Source of the DNA: Schleiferiaceae bacterium
Lineage (GTDB): Bacteria; Bacteroidota; Bacteroidia; Flavobacteriales; Schleiferiaceae
Assembly: GCA_022424815.1 (NCBI GenBank)
Contig: JAKMGS010000030.1
Location: 1 to 16,363, forward strand
DNA length: 16,363 nt
Direction: 5' to 3'
Made by a program: the position numbers and the translations under genes
Notes under the pieces: generated by a model
Told to the model about the DNA's origin: nothing
Databases searched by the model: none
What the model saw: the letters and a program-made list of their open reading frames with translations, nothing else
In this document: piece by piece, positions 5,973-13,563 of the stretch
Position numbering within the stretch: the stretch's first letter is position 1
How the letters are laid out: every line of letters begins with the position of its first letter

Positions 5973-8153
5973 ATGCGCAACCTCCTGATTTTACTTGTTG
6001 GCCTTTTGTCATTCGCACCGGCCCATGCAGCACACCTTGTCGGTGGGGAGATTTCGTATAAATGTGTGAGTAGCACATCTTCCGGGAATACTTACCAAAT
6101 CAAACTAGTCCTATATCGCGATTGCAACTCGTCTGGTGCCGCTTTTGACAACTTTGCACCTATAGCCATCTACGGAGGGCCAAACCAAAACACTTTGGTC
6201 ACAACACTAAGCGTGGCCCGTGGATTGATAGTCGGAATTCCTGCGGTCGTGGCGAACCCTTGTCTACAAACACCGCCAAACGTCTGTACGGAAAAGACAT
6301 CTTATACTACAAATACCACCCTCCCAGTCGCAACACACGGATATACCATCGTATATCAGCGCTGTTGCCGCAATAACACAATCACCAATGTTGCTAATTC
6401 AGGGACTTGGGGCAACTCCTACTTCATCCGAATCCCGCCTCAGGATTCTATTTGTAACAGCTCTGCGGCATTCTACAATGACCCGCCTATTGTCATGTGT
6501 AAAGATGATAGCTTGTATGTAGATTTCTCAGCGCAGGAATTGGACGGTGATTCTGTGTACTATAGTTTCTGTCAACCATTAAACGGAGGGAGTCAAAGCA
6601 ATCCTGCCCCATCGCCTCCATCTGCACCTCCCTTTACACCAGTCCCTTTTGTTTTCCCATATTCAACAGCAGCACCTATGCCCGCCTCACCGAGCCTTGC
6701 CATTGATCCAAATACTGGGATTTTAACAGGGACTCCATCTGGGACGGGTCAGTTCGTCTTTGCCGTATGCGCCGAAGAATACGATTCCAACGGCGTACTC
6801 CTATCCAATCTTCGAAGGGATTACCAGTTCAATGTGACCACCTGTCAAAGCAATGTGGTCTCGGACCCTACGCCGCAGATTTTTCAGCCCAATACCTTAT
6901 GTAACGGAACGACGGTCACCTTCCTAGACAGCAGCTACAATGCAACAGACTATTTGTGGTTATTCAACGACCCAAATAATCCTGGGGCCTCCTCTACCCA
7001 GCAAAATCCTACCTACACATTCCAAGATACTGGAACCTATACCATTCAGTTGATCCTGAATCCTGGATGGCCTTGTACAGATACCGCGGAGGTGGTGTAC
7101 GAGTTATACAACCCCGTGAATTGTGCCTTCAGCTGGAACGGAAAGGTGTGTTTTGATGAGAACGTGATCAACTTCCAAAACCAAAGCTCGAACGGAGGAA
7201 ATGCAGTGGCTACCTGGGATTTTGGACCAAGTGCCTCCACCCAAACCTTTAGCGGTTGGAATCCACCTGCCATCATTTTTAACAATTGGGGGGATCAAAT
7301 CATTACCCTCACTATAGAAGAAAATGGCTGTGAAGAGACCTTTACAGATACCGTACGTATTTATCGAAGGCCGGCGACAGACGTTACAGTAGAGAATCAA
7401 ATAGGCTGTGCGCCTTATACCGTTACTTTCTGGGACAGTACCATCACGGATGGGCAGGTCATTTATAATTGGGATTTTGGAGACGGAGTGTTGAGTAATG
7501 ATAGTATGCCTGAATATACCTACTACAACCCGGGCACCTATGATGTGACGCTCACCGTTTACTTCATTGAGGGCTGTGTAGATACTATTACGATCAACTA
7601 TCAGGATTTCATTACCGTATATCCTTCTCCGACCTCTTCCTTCATGCTGGACCCAAATTCTGCGACCATCTATACCTCTAATATTGAGTTTACCGACCTT
7701 GCCGCAGCCACCACTGACCAACTTATTACAAGCATGGGCGACGGCAGTATGTACTACAACAATAGAAGCTTTGTACACGCCTATAGTGATACAGGCTGGT
7801 TCGAGGTTGAACACGTAGTCATCAACACTTTTAATTGTCCCGATACTTCAAGGGCTATGGTCCGAATCAATCCCGAAACTCTCGTGTTTATCCCAACAGC
7901 CTTTACGCCCAATGGCGATGGAGAAAATGAATTGTTCCGAGGCACCGCCGTGGGTATCAAAGAATACGAACTGATCATCTTCAACCGCTGGGGCGAGGTT
8001 ATGTTCCAATCTACCGACCCCACTGAGGGCTGGGACGGGAATCACCCGAATGGAAAAGAGGCCATTGAAGGTGTCTACGCTTGGAGCGTATATGCCAAGG
8101 GCCAAAATGATGTATTGATTTTAAAAAAAGGTCAGTTAACTCTATTCCGTTAG
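5973..8153 (+). CDS. Secreted PKD-repeat protein with T9SS type B sorting domain
   Basis: A 726-aa exported protein. Residues 1-19 are a signal peptide cut at A-H-A, followed by AHLVGGEISYKC, an opening shared by many Bacteroidota surface proteins of this class. The first 300 residues are Cys-rich (a CCRNN at 131-135) with a Pro-rich stretch at 210-240 and a putative Ig-like fold with DPNTGILTGTPSGTG (245-259). Then come about four PKD-like domains, near 303-378, 383-465, 470-550 and 552-632, with WDFG or its variants and the later GTYTIQL or GTYDVTL strand. The C-terminus (637-726) is a CHU_C/gliding-motility type B domain: FIPTAFTPNGDG, FNRWGEVMF, GWDGN and a final KKGQLTLFR. This targets the protein to the type IX secretion system for release or surface attachment. 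No catalytic domain is visible; an adhesive or structural role is inferred. Its stop overlaps the convergent crcB stop by 4 bp. Confidence 0.93.
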   Translation: MRNLLILLVGLLSFAPAHAAHLVGGEISYKCVSSTSSGNTYQIKLVLYRDCNSSGAAFDNFAPIAIYGGPNQNTLVTTLSVARGLIVGIPAVVANPCLQTPPNVCTEKTSYTTNTTLPVATHGYTIVYQRCCRNNTITNVANSGTWGNSYFIRIPPQDSICNSSAAFYNDPPIVMCKDDSLYVDFSAQELDGDSVYYSFCQPLNGGSQSNPAPSPPSAPPFTPVPFVFPYSTAAPMPASPSLAIDPNTGILTGTPSGTGQFVFAVCAEEYDSNGVLLSNLRRDYQFNVTTCQSNVVSDPTPQIFQPNTLCNGTTVTFLDSSYNATDYLWLFNDPNNPGASSTQQNPTYTFQDTGTYTIQLILNPGWPCTDTAEVVYELYNPVNCAFSWNGKVCFDENVINFQNQSSNGGNAVATWDFGPSASTQTFSGWNPPAIIFNNWGDQIITLTIEENGCEETFTDTVRIYRRPATDVTVENQIGCAPYTVTFWDSTITDGQVIYNWDFGDGVLSNDSMPEYTYYNPGTYDVTLTVYFIEGCVDTITINYQDFITVYPSPTSSFMLDPNSATIYTSNIEFTDLAAATTDQLITSMGDGSMYYNNRSFVHAYSDTGWFEVEHVVINTFNCPDTSRAMVRINPETLVFIPTAFTPNGDGENELFRGTAVGIKEYELIIFNRWGEVMFQSTDPTEGWDGNHPNGKEAIEGVYAWSVYAKGQNDVLILKKGQLTLFR

Positions 8154-8539
8154 GCCGCGTATTCACGCATCACCCAGATGGAGGCCGCAATTGCTGCACC
8201 CGCACCCAAGACTACAGAAAGAACTACATAAAGGACCGCTTCTGTAAGACGACCTTCACCGACTAAGCTGATTGTTTCGTAAGAGAACGTACTGAAAGTC
8301 GACCATCCACCACAGAACCCAGTGCCTAATAACAATAGGTAAAATAGCTTCGATTTATCATCGTAGGAGTCTATAATCAAGACTAGTGCAAAGCTCGCCA
8401 GTACATTAATCACCAATGTCGCCCAATGCCCTTGTAACCATCCTTGTGCCACCATTGCTTTTGACATGGCAAACCTCAGCACCGAACCGGCACCACCACC
8501 TAAGAATATCGCCAAATAGGCCATAACGTTCAACTCCAT
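8150..8539 (-). CDS. crcB: Fluoride channel CrcB/Fluc
   Basis: A 129-aa inner-membrane protein with four hydrophobic segments that exports fluoride as a dual-topology dimer. Family motifs are complete: GGGAGSVLRF (14-23), the pore Asn45 in LVINVLASF, and GFCGGWSTFSTFSYE (74-88) with the two fluoride-coordinating Phe at 82 and 85. A single-gene Fluc is expected to form a homodimer. The ATG at 8539 overlaps the PAP2 gene end by 10 bp, so it is the last gene of the obg-PAP2-crcB group; an in-frame ATG at 8524 would remove five residues. No fluoride riboswitch is seen because there is no leader at all: expression depends on the upstream promoter. Its stop codon overlaps that of the convergent T9SS gene. 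Confidence 0.94.
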   Translation of the reverse strand: MELNVMAYLAIFLGGGAGSVLRFAMSKAMVAQGWLQGHWATLVINVLASFALVLIIDSYDDKSKLFYLLLLGTGFCGGWSTFSTFSYETISLVGEGRLTEAVLYVVLSVVLGAGAAIAASIWVMREYAA

Positions 8540-9060
8540 GTCTTTTCGATTTTGTGCAAAACGAAACTAATGAGAAATCCCCACACTGCACCGACCACGA
8601 GGTCCGAAGGATAATGCACCCCTAAATGAATACGAGAATAGCTTTGCAAAAGAGCAATGATGAATAATACTGGGAACCAACTTGGGTGCAACCATTTTCG
8701 GAACAAGAATGTCAGTCCAAAGGCATTCGCGGCATGCGCACTAAAAAATCCAAAAGGGCTGCAATGTACTAGGACTCGGAGATCGTCCAAAGTCTGGCAG
8801 GGACGTGGTCGAGCGATCCAATTCTTAAAAAATTCTGCACCTTGATCCCATAGCAATACCCCAATAGCTACTAAAGCCAACCGCTTGATAAATACGTCCA
8901 TCTCTGAGCGTCTGAACAATCGCTCTATCATGACCACATAGAGAGGAATCCAAGTAATAGTTTTGGTGACTGCAAGCCAGAAAGTGTCGGTGCTGGCTGG
9001 CAACCAATGATTCAATACGTACATCGCATCCACATCGAAGCTATGTACGACCTCAAACAT
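8530..9060 (-). CDS. PAP2-family membrane phosphatase
   Basis: A 176-aa integral membrane protein of the type 2 phosphatidic acid phosphatase superfamily, with about five hydrophobic segments. The three active-site motifs are readable: K79 to RP87 (KNWIARPRP), GFFSAHAAN (114-122, a variant of PSGH with His119), and SRIHLGVHYPSD (142-153) with Arg143 and the nucleophile His149. Likely substrates are lipid or isoprenoid phosphates such as undecaprenyl diphosphate or phosphatidylglycerophosphate, but the family is too broad to choose. I take ATG 9060 as start because it overlaps the obg stop (TAATG), a coupling arrangement; an upstream TTG at 9087 would require a 28-bp overlap and adds nothing like the family N-terminus. 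The gene end overlaps crcB by 10 bp. Confidence 0.88.
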   Translation of the reverse strand: MFEVVHSFDVDAMYVLNHWLPASTDTFWLAVTKTITWIPLYVVMIERLFRRSEMDVFIKRLALVAIGVLLWDQGAEFFKNWIARPRPCQTLDDLRVLVHCSPFGFFSAHAANAFGLTFLFRKWLHPSWFPVLFIIALLQSYSRIHLGVHYPSDLVVGAVWGFLISFVLHKIEKTWS

Positions 9061-10058
9061 TAGGCGGGCGCATTGAGTCGTTCCCAAATCATGTCCTTCA
9101 AGGGCATGATGTTCTTGTTGGCAACGGATGAAATGAAAATATGGGGGATACCCTCGGGTAATTGGGCCGTGATTTCCTGCTGTAAATCCTCGTCGAGCAT
9201 ATCGCTCTTCGTGATGGCTAGAATTCTATCCTTATCAGCAAGTTCCGGGTTATACTTGACCAATTCATTGAGCAAAATCTCATATTCCTTCGCGTAATCC
9301 TCCGCATCTGCGGGTACCATAAACAACAACAACGCGTTACGCTCGATGTGACGTAGGAATCGGTGTCCCAAACCTTTGCCTTCGGCGGCACCTTCAATAA
9401 TTCCAGGGATATCCGCCATCACAAAAGATTTGTGATCGCGATAATTCACCATACCTAGATTTGGCACTAAGGTGGTGAAGGGATAATTCGCAATTTCCGG
9501 CTTTGCCGCACTGACCACTGAGAGCAAGGTGCTCTTCCCTGCATTCGGGAATCCTACCAACCCAACATCGGCCAAGACTTTCAACTCAAGAATGAACCAA
9601 CCTTCGTTCGCAGGCTCACCTGGTTGCGCAAAACGTGGCGTTTGGAAAGTCGCACTCTTAAAATGCACATTGCCCAAACCGCCCCGGCCGCCTTTTACCA
9701 GCACGTGTTCCTCACCGTCCTCAGTGATTTCAAACAACACCTTACCGGTTTCTTCATCCTTGGCCACCGTCCCTAGGGGTACTTCAATGTATTTGTCGTC
9801 ACCTTGGGCGCCTGTGCGTTCCTGGGCACTTCCGTTTTCACCAGAAGCGGCTTTGATGTGCTTCTGGTATTTCAAGGAAAGCAAGGTCCACATCTGTGCA
9901 TTGCCTTTTACGATCACGTGACCACCGCGGCCGCCATCTCCACCGTCCGGTCCTCCCTTGGAGGTCATACGGTTGCGCAGCAAGTGTGTCGAACCGCTAC
10001 CACCGCGGCCGCTCTTGCAGTAAATCTTTACGTAATCTATGAAGTTGCTTCCTGACAT
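9060..10058 (-). CDS. obg: GTPase Obg (CgtA)
   Basis: A 332-aa essential GTPase of 50S ribosome assembly and stress signalling. The glycine-rich Obg fold spans residues 1 to about 157 (for example GGPDGGDGGRGG, 35-46). The G domain follows: G1 GFPNAGKS (169-176), G2 YPFTT (192-196), G3 DIPG (216-219), G4 TKSD (283-286) and G5 SSVANK (300-305). G4 reads TKSD rather than NKxD; I recall Ser or Thr at this place in other Bacteroidota Obg, so it is probably lineage-typical. There is no C-terminal OCT domain, consistent with the length. The ATG at 10058 gives the normal N-terminus. It lies 67 bp after adk with its own -7 box (10098-10105), and its stop overlaps the start of the PAP2 gene. Confidence 0.97.
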   Translation of the reverse strand: MSGSNFIDYVKIYCKSGRGGSGSTHLLRNRMTSKGGPDGGDGGRGGHVIVKGNAQMWTLLSLKYQKHIKAASGENGSAQERTGAQGDDKYIEVPLGTVAKDEETGKVLFEITEDGEEHVLVKGGRGGLGNVHFKSATFQTPRFAQPGEPANEGWFILELKVLADVGLVGFPNAGKSTLLSVVSAAKPEIANYPFTTLVPNLGMVNYRDHKSFVMADIPGIIEGAAEGKGLGHRFLRHIERNALLLFMVPADAEDYAKEYEILLNELVKYNPELADKDRILAITKSDMLDEDLQQEITAQLPEGIPHIFISSVANKNIMPLKDMIWERLNAPA

Positions 10059-10066
10059 AATGTGAA

Positions 10067-10096
10067 AAAGCAGCCCCCACTATGGAAGACTGCTTT
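10067..10096 (-). terminator. Hairpin with T-run between adk and obg
   Basis: On the minus strand a 12-bp stem (nine Watson-Crick and three G-T pairs) closes a 6-nt loop, followed by TTTTT in which the last three stem bases are included. Outer arms are AAAGCAG and CTGCTTT. It lies 29 bp after the adk stop and 8 bp before the obg ATG. It can act as an intrinsic terminator or attenuator for adk transcripts. The T-run is short and the wobble pairs weaken the stem, so leaky termination is likely. Confidence 0.5.
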
Positions 10097-10097
10097 G

Positions 10098-10105
10098 CAA
10101 AAGTA
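10098..10105 (-). promoter_or_regulatory. -7 promoter box of obg
   Basis: TACTTTTG on the minus strand matches TAnnTTTG exactly. A start site about 7 bp downstream would fall near 10091, inside the left arm of the adjacent hairpin, leaving a leader of roughly 33 nt before the obg ATG. No -33 element is clear. Confidence 0.55.
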
Positions 10106-10125
10106 CGATTGTATTCGTTTAGCGC

Positions 10126-10698
10126 TTACAGTGCGTCGATGATTCCCACCAATCGGTCAGTAATCTCTTCGATGGAACCTACGCCATCTACACCCTGATA
10201 TTTAGACTGCGCCTGGTAGTAATCCTTTACTGGCGCGGTCTCCGCATTATATACATCAATTCTATTTTGGATGATTGAAGGGTCTGCATCATCCGGACGC
10301 CCTGAAGTTTTGGCACGTTCCGCCAGGCGAACACGCAGCTCATCTTCCGGCACCTCTAACGCTACCATGCTGGTAATGCCAGTAGCGCGTCCTTCCAAGA
10401 AAGCATCTAGAGCTTGTGCTTGAGCATTGGTACGCGGGAAACCGTCAAAGATGAAACCCTTGGCTTGTGGGTTTTTATTGACAGCATCTTCCAACATTGA
10501 AATGGTTACTGAATCTGGAACAAGTTGGCCCTTATCCATATAGGATTTGGCTAATTGGCCCAATTCCGTCTCATTCTTAATATTGAATCTGAACAAGTCG
10601 CCGGTACTTAAATGGACCAATTCGTAACGGTCTACCAAGAAGGCGCTCTGAGTTCCTTTACCTGCCCCTGGAGGGCCGAATAGGACTAGATTTAACAT
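10126..10698 (-). CDS. adk: Adenylate kinase
   Basis: A 190-aa cytoplasmic enzyme converting ATP and AMP to two ADP, essential for adenylate balance. P-loop GPPGAGKGT is at 8-16, the AMP-binding STGDLFR at 31-37, DGFPRTNAQ at 85-93, and the Arg-rich segment ERAKTSGRPDD at 127-137. The lid is the short type with no zinc-binding Cys, giving 190 rather than about 215 residues, as is common in this phylum. ATG 10698 places the P-loop eight residues in, the standard position. It is the first gene of the minus-strand group, divergent from the guanylyltransferase gene, and has a -7-like box at 10723-10730. In Flavobacteriia I recall hpt upstream of adk; it is not here. Confidence 0.97.
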   Translation of the reverse strand: MLNLVLFGPPGAGKGTQSAFLVDRYELVHLSTGDLFRFNIKNETELGQLAKSYMDKGQLVPDSVTISMLEDAVNKNPQAKGFIFDGFPRTNAQAQALDAFLEGRATGITSMVALEVPEDELRVRLAERAKTSGRPDDADPSIIQNRIDVYNAETAPVKDYYQAQSKYQGVDGVGSIEEITDRLVGIIDAL

Positions 10699-10722
10699 GT
10701 TTGTAGCGTTTTATTAAGGGCA

Positions 10723-10730
10723 CGAAGATA
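10723..10730 (-). promoter_or_regulatory. Probable -7 box of adk
   Basis: TATCTTCG on the minus strand matches TAnnTTTG at seven of eight positions and lies 24 bp upstream of the adk ATG, a usual distance. No clear -33 element. Confidence 0.4.
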
Positions 10731-10751
10731 CCCCCTAAGCGCAGAAAATCG

Positions 10752-10759
10752 TAGATTCG
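10752..10759 (+). promoter_or_regulatory. Possible -7 box of the guanylyltransferase gene
   Basis: TAGATTCG matches TAnnTTTG at seven of eight positions, 48 bp before the ATG at 10808. It carries the same TTCG ending as the divergent adk box. Support is weak because one mismatch is easily met by chance. Confidence 0.3.
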
Positions 10760-10807
10760 CAGACCAAATTCCGCAATGAATCTCATAACAACCTACACAC
10801 TCTAAAC

Positions 10808-11893
10808 ATGCGCACACCGTACTGCGTCATCATGGCCGGTGGAATTGGGAGCAGATTTTGGCCCATGTCCACAGAACAAACCCCCAAGCAGTTCCTAGAT
10901 TTCCTAGGCACCGGAGAAAGCCTCATTCAGCAGACCTACAAGCGCGTGCGTCGTATTTTCGATGCCGAACACATCATGGTCGTAACCCATGAAAACTACG
11001 CAGCGCTCACCAGAGAACACCTTCCTGAACTACCTGAAAACAATATTATTCTTGAACCCCTGCGTCGTAATACGGCACCTTGTATTGCGTATGCCGCATT
11101 AAAAATCAAGAAGCGCGATCCACTCGCGAACATGTTCATCACCCCGGCAGATCACTTGATCACCGATGATGAAGCCTTTGAAAAAGTGGTACGTAAAGGA
11201 CTGAAACGCACGGAAAACAGCCAGTGTTTCGTGACCATAGGCATCAAACCTCACAAGCCTGAAACTGGCTATGGTTACATTCAATATGATGAAAGCACCT
11301 CTGACGAAAAAGGGGTCTTCATGGTCAAGGCCTTTACCGAAAAGCCGGACATCGATCATGCAAAGCTCTTTTTAGAAAGTGGTGACTTCTTATGGAATGC
11401 CGGGATGTTTATATGGAATATCGAAGCCGTTTCCGATGGTCTTGACAAATACCTTCCTGAATTGATGACTACTTTGGGAGAAACTTGGAACGACCTCGAA
11501 ACGAAATACGAAAAACAAAGCATAGATCGCATCTATGGTGAATGCGAGAATATTTCTATTGATTATGGATTGATGGAGCGAGCGGATCAGGTATGTGTCA
11601 TTCCCGCAGAAATGGGTTGGAGCGACCTGGGTAATTGGGGAGCTATTTACGATTTAGGATCAAAAGATAAAAAAGGTAATGTAGTCGTTGGCGATCACAC
11701 CTTAGTTCAAAATTGCACCAATTGTCTCATCGTTAATGGAAGTAAAATAAAGGCCTTGGTCATTAACGATCTTTCCGACAAAATCGTTGTACAAACAGAC
11801 CAATGTACCCTAACATTTCCCCAAGGAAATGATCAAGCAATAAAACAGATAGTAAAGTCAGTAAAGATTAAATTAGGTGGAAATTACGTTTGA
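10808..11893 (+). CDS. manC: Mannose-1-phosphate guanylyltransferase
   Basis: A 361-aa cytoplasmic nucleotidyltransferase making GDP-mannose from mannose-1-phosphate and GTP, for surface glycans, glycoproteins or GDP-fucose. The pyrophosphorylase signature GGIGSRFWPMS is at 11-21 with PKQFL following, EPLRRNTAP at 83-91, PADH at 113-116, GYGYIQ at 154-159, FTEKPD at 176-181, WNAGMFIW at 196-203 and GWSDLGNWGA at 260-269. It ends after the left-handed helix region and lacks the cupin phosphomannose isomerase domain of the roughly 470-aa bifunctional ManC/AlgA proteins, so it is monofunctional. It is transcribed divergently from adk. The next gene begins 33 bp downstream with its own promoter box, and no sugar-pathway partner is adjacent. 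Confidence 0.95.
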   Translation: MRTPYCVIMAGGIGSRFWPMSTEQTPKQFLDFLGTGESLIQQTYKRVRRIFDAEHIMVVTHENYAALTREHLPELPENNIILEPLRRNTAPCIAYAALKIKKRDPLANMFITPADHLITDDEAFEKVVRKGLKRTENSQCFVTIGIKPHKPETGYGYIQYDESTSDEKGVFMVKAFTEKPDIDHAKLFLESGDFLWNAGMFIWNIEAVSDGLDKYLPELMTTLGETWNDLETKYEKQSIDRIYGECENISIDYGLMERADQVCVIPAEMGWSDLGNWGAIYDLGSKDKKGNVVVGDHTLVQNCTNCLIVNGSKIKALVINDLSDKIVVQTDQCTLTFPQGNDQAIKQIVKSVKIKLGGNYV

Positions 11894-11901
11894 TATTTGC
11901 G

Positions 11902-11909
11902 TAATTTTG
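11902..11909 (+). promoter_or_regulatory. -7 promoter box of the DUF389 gene
   Basis: TAATTTTG is an exact TAnnTTTG match 17 bp before the ATG at 11927. It lies in the 33-bp gap after manC, so the gene can be expressed on its own. The -33 region falls inside manC and shows no clear TTTG. Confidence 0.5.
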
Positions 11910-11926
11910 TTTAAATCTTAAATCGC

Positions 11927-13327
11927 ATGGAGGTTTCAAATTCCCCCAATGAGGGACGCCCTCAATCGTCTAATCCGATGTTAGACTTATGGCGTCAATT
12001 CAAAAGTATTGCCTCAAGATTCTTAGGCGAACGATTTTCAATTATTGACCTTGCGGATCCTGCTTCCTCCATTGAAGGCATTAAAAAAGACGTAGAGTTC
12101 CGCGGTTTTAGTCTTTGGATTTTGATGTTTAGCATCATCATTGCCTCTATCGGATTGAACGTCAACTCGACAGCAGTAGTAATTGGAGCCATGTTAATTT
12201 CTCCGCTCATGGGACCAATCATGGGTATTGGTCTGAGTCTTGGAATCAATGACTCTAAATTATTGACTAAGAGCGCAAAAAACCTAGGCGTCGCCGTAGG
12301 TATTGGTCTTCTTGCCTCTTCCTTATACTTTTTAATAAGCCCAATATCCGAAGCTTCCAGTGAATTGTTTGCGCGTACTAACCCAACATTATTGGATGTA
12401 GTGGTTGCGTTTTTTGGGGGGTTAGCAGGAGTACTCGCTGGTTCAAGAAAAGAAAAATCTAATGTAATTCCAGGGGTAGCTATTGCTACAGCCTTGATGC
12501 CTCCTATCTGTACCGCTGGATATGGATTAGCTCATGCTGAATGGAACTACTTCTTTGGAGCATTATATCTTTTCTTGATAAATGGTGTTTTGATTGCAAC
12601 GGCCACTACCGTTGTTACTCGCTATTTGCGTTTTCCAATGGTCACCATCATGGACCCAGTACGCGCAAAACAAACCAAACGTTGGTTTTCTATTGCGATC
12701 GTTGTGGTCATTATACCTTCCATTTGGATATTTTACCGAACAGTAAGTAACACTTTGGCGCAAAGTAAAGTCCACACCTTTGTTGAATCTACTGTTGTTT
12801 TCCCTGGAACTGAAATAGTCAAGGAAGAGATTTCATTCGACGAGGGTAATCCTCACGTGAATTTGGTGCTTTTTGGTGAGTTGATTCCAGACAACTTGGT
12901 TGAAAAATGGGAAAATGACTTCAAAACCAAGTTCGAGGGTGAATTAGATATTATTCAAGGAGATAATGGCAATGATAACTTGCTAGAGATGAGTAAGCTA
13001 GTCAACCTTTATTCAGAGGGACGAGCAGAGGCAAAAACGTATCAGGACAAGATTTCAGATTTAGAGGCCCAATTATCTTTACTCGAAGGTCAACTCATCC
13101 CAGCCAACCTAGCCAAAGAAATTAAGGTGAATTACCCCGAAGTACAAAACCTGAGCATTGGTACGCTGCAAGGTGGCATCACCGATTCAACTGCAGGAAC
13201 AAGAATCCCTGTGGCTTTTGTACAATGGTCCTCATCAATAAACGACAGTACTAAAACACTTCGAGGCAAACAGCTCTCCGCCTGGCTAGCCTTACGCCTG
13301 GAATCAGATTCAGTGCTAGTAAAATAA
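11927..13327 (+). CDS. DUF389-family multi-pass membrane protein
   Basis: A 466-aa inner-membrane protein. A soluble N-terminus of about 58 residues is followed by some seven hydrophobic segments, near 61-78, 81-106, 121-140, 153-172, 181-202, 207-230 and 253-271. The GAMLISPLMGPIMGIGLSLG stretch (87-106) and IATALMPPICTAGYGLA (186-202) are typical of the DUF389 (TIGR00341-like) family, whose transported substrate is not established to my knowledge. The C-terminal part (about 275-466) is soluble and includes a likely coiled coil at 363-390 (EGRAEAKTYQDKISDLEAQL) and a beta-rich end, probably facing the periplasm. ATG 11927 is the only good start. The gene lies between manC and a very strong terminator that begins one base after the stop codon. 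Confidence 0.85.
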   Translation: MEVSNSPNEGRPQSSNPMLDLWRQFKSIASRFLGERFSIIDLADPASSIEGIKKDVEFRGFSLWILMFSIIIASIGLNVNSTAVVIGAMLISPLMGPIMGIGLSLGINDSKLLTKSAKNLGVAVGIGLLASSLYFLISPISEASSELFARTNPTLLDVVVAFFGGLAGVLAGSRKEKSNVIPGVAIATALMPPICTAGYGLAHAEWNYFFGALYLFLINGVLIATATTVVTRYLRFPMVTIMDPVRAKQTKRWFSIAIVVVIIPSIWIFYRTVSNTLAQSKVHTFVESTVVFPGTEIVKEEISFDEGNPHVNLVLFGELIPDNLVEKWENDFKTKFEGELDIIQGDNGNDNLLEMSKLVNLYSEGRAEAKTYQDKISDLEAQLSLLEGQLIPANLAKEIKVNYPEVQNLSIGTLQGGITDSTAGTRIPVAFVQWSSSINDSTKTLRGKQLSAWLALRLESDSVLVK

Positions 13328-13368
13328 TACCACAAAAAACCCCGCTTCGAGCGGGGTTTTTTGTGGTA
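13328..13368. terminator. Strong, symmetrical rho-independent terminator
   Basis: A perfect 19-bp stem (13328-13346 with 13350-13368) closes a 3-nt loop TCG. The core is ACCCCGCT/AGCGGGGT flanked by A6 on the left and T6 on the right, so it could stop transcription from either side. It begins immediately after the DUF389 stop codon. No opposing gene is nearby, so its working direction is probably plus. Confidence 0.93.
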
Positions 13369-13478
13369 GCGTTGGGTTGTAAGAAACTATTAAGACTTTA
13401 GGTCATTGACATTTGCTCTAATTTTTGAAATAATACGAAGTACAGTGACGTGAATTATCGACCGTATACTAAATCTGA

Positions 13479-13512
13479 AGTACGATAAGTTTACGAACAG
13501 TAAGATAAGTTT
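13479..13512 (+). repeat. Two 14-bp direct repeats, 20 bp apart
   Basis: AGTACGATAAGTTT (13479-13492) and AGTAAGATAAGTTT (13499-13512) differ at one base and repeat with a 20-bp period, about two helical turns. A partial third copy of the left end, GAAGTAC, occurs at 13437-13443, exactly 40 bp before its counterpart at 13477-13483. The set lies 50-85 bp upstream of the cytochrome gene. Same-face spacing suggests a regulator binding as a direct-repeat dimer; this is inference. Confidence 0.5.
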
Positions 13513-13557
13513 CATGTAATTGTCTCATTAAGACGTGTATTTTTCATGAAACTGTTC
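13495..13557. repeat. Split inverted repeat before the cytochrome gene
   Basis: The right arm CATGAAACTGTTC (13545-13557) is complementary to a left arm in two pieces, GAACAG (13495-13500) and TTTCATG (13510-13516), separated by the 9-bp TAAGATAAG. The loop is 28 nt. The structure ends 6 bp before the ATG at 13564 and overlaps the second direct repeat. It could be a leader hairpin with a bulge, or an operator. TATTTTTC (13538-13545) within it is a 7/8 match to the -7 box. Confidence 0.4.
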
Positions 13558-13563
13558 ACATAA

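Noticed and set aside
7104..7814. A 236-codon open frame on the minus strand opposite the T9SS protein gene
   Set aside because: It lies wholly antisense to PKD repeats with a clear protein signature, has no recognisable domain, and its composition looks like an out-of-frame shadow.
8540..8600. Fluoride riboswitch in front of crcB
   Set aside because: The sequence before crcB is the coding end of the PAP2 gene; there is no leader to hold a riboswitch.
9061..9087. Upstream TTG start for the PAP2 gene
   Set aside because: The ATG at 9060 overlapping the obg stop is a better start and gives the usual N-terminal helix.
9529..9921. A 130-codon plus-strand frame opposite obg
   Set aside because: Shadow of the strongly conserved obg coding sequence; Pro/Ser-rich composition reflects the antisense of Gly-rich Obg codons.
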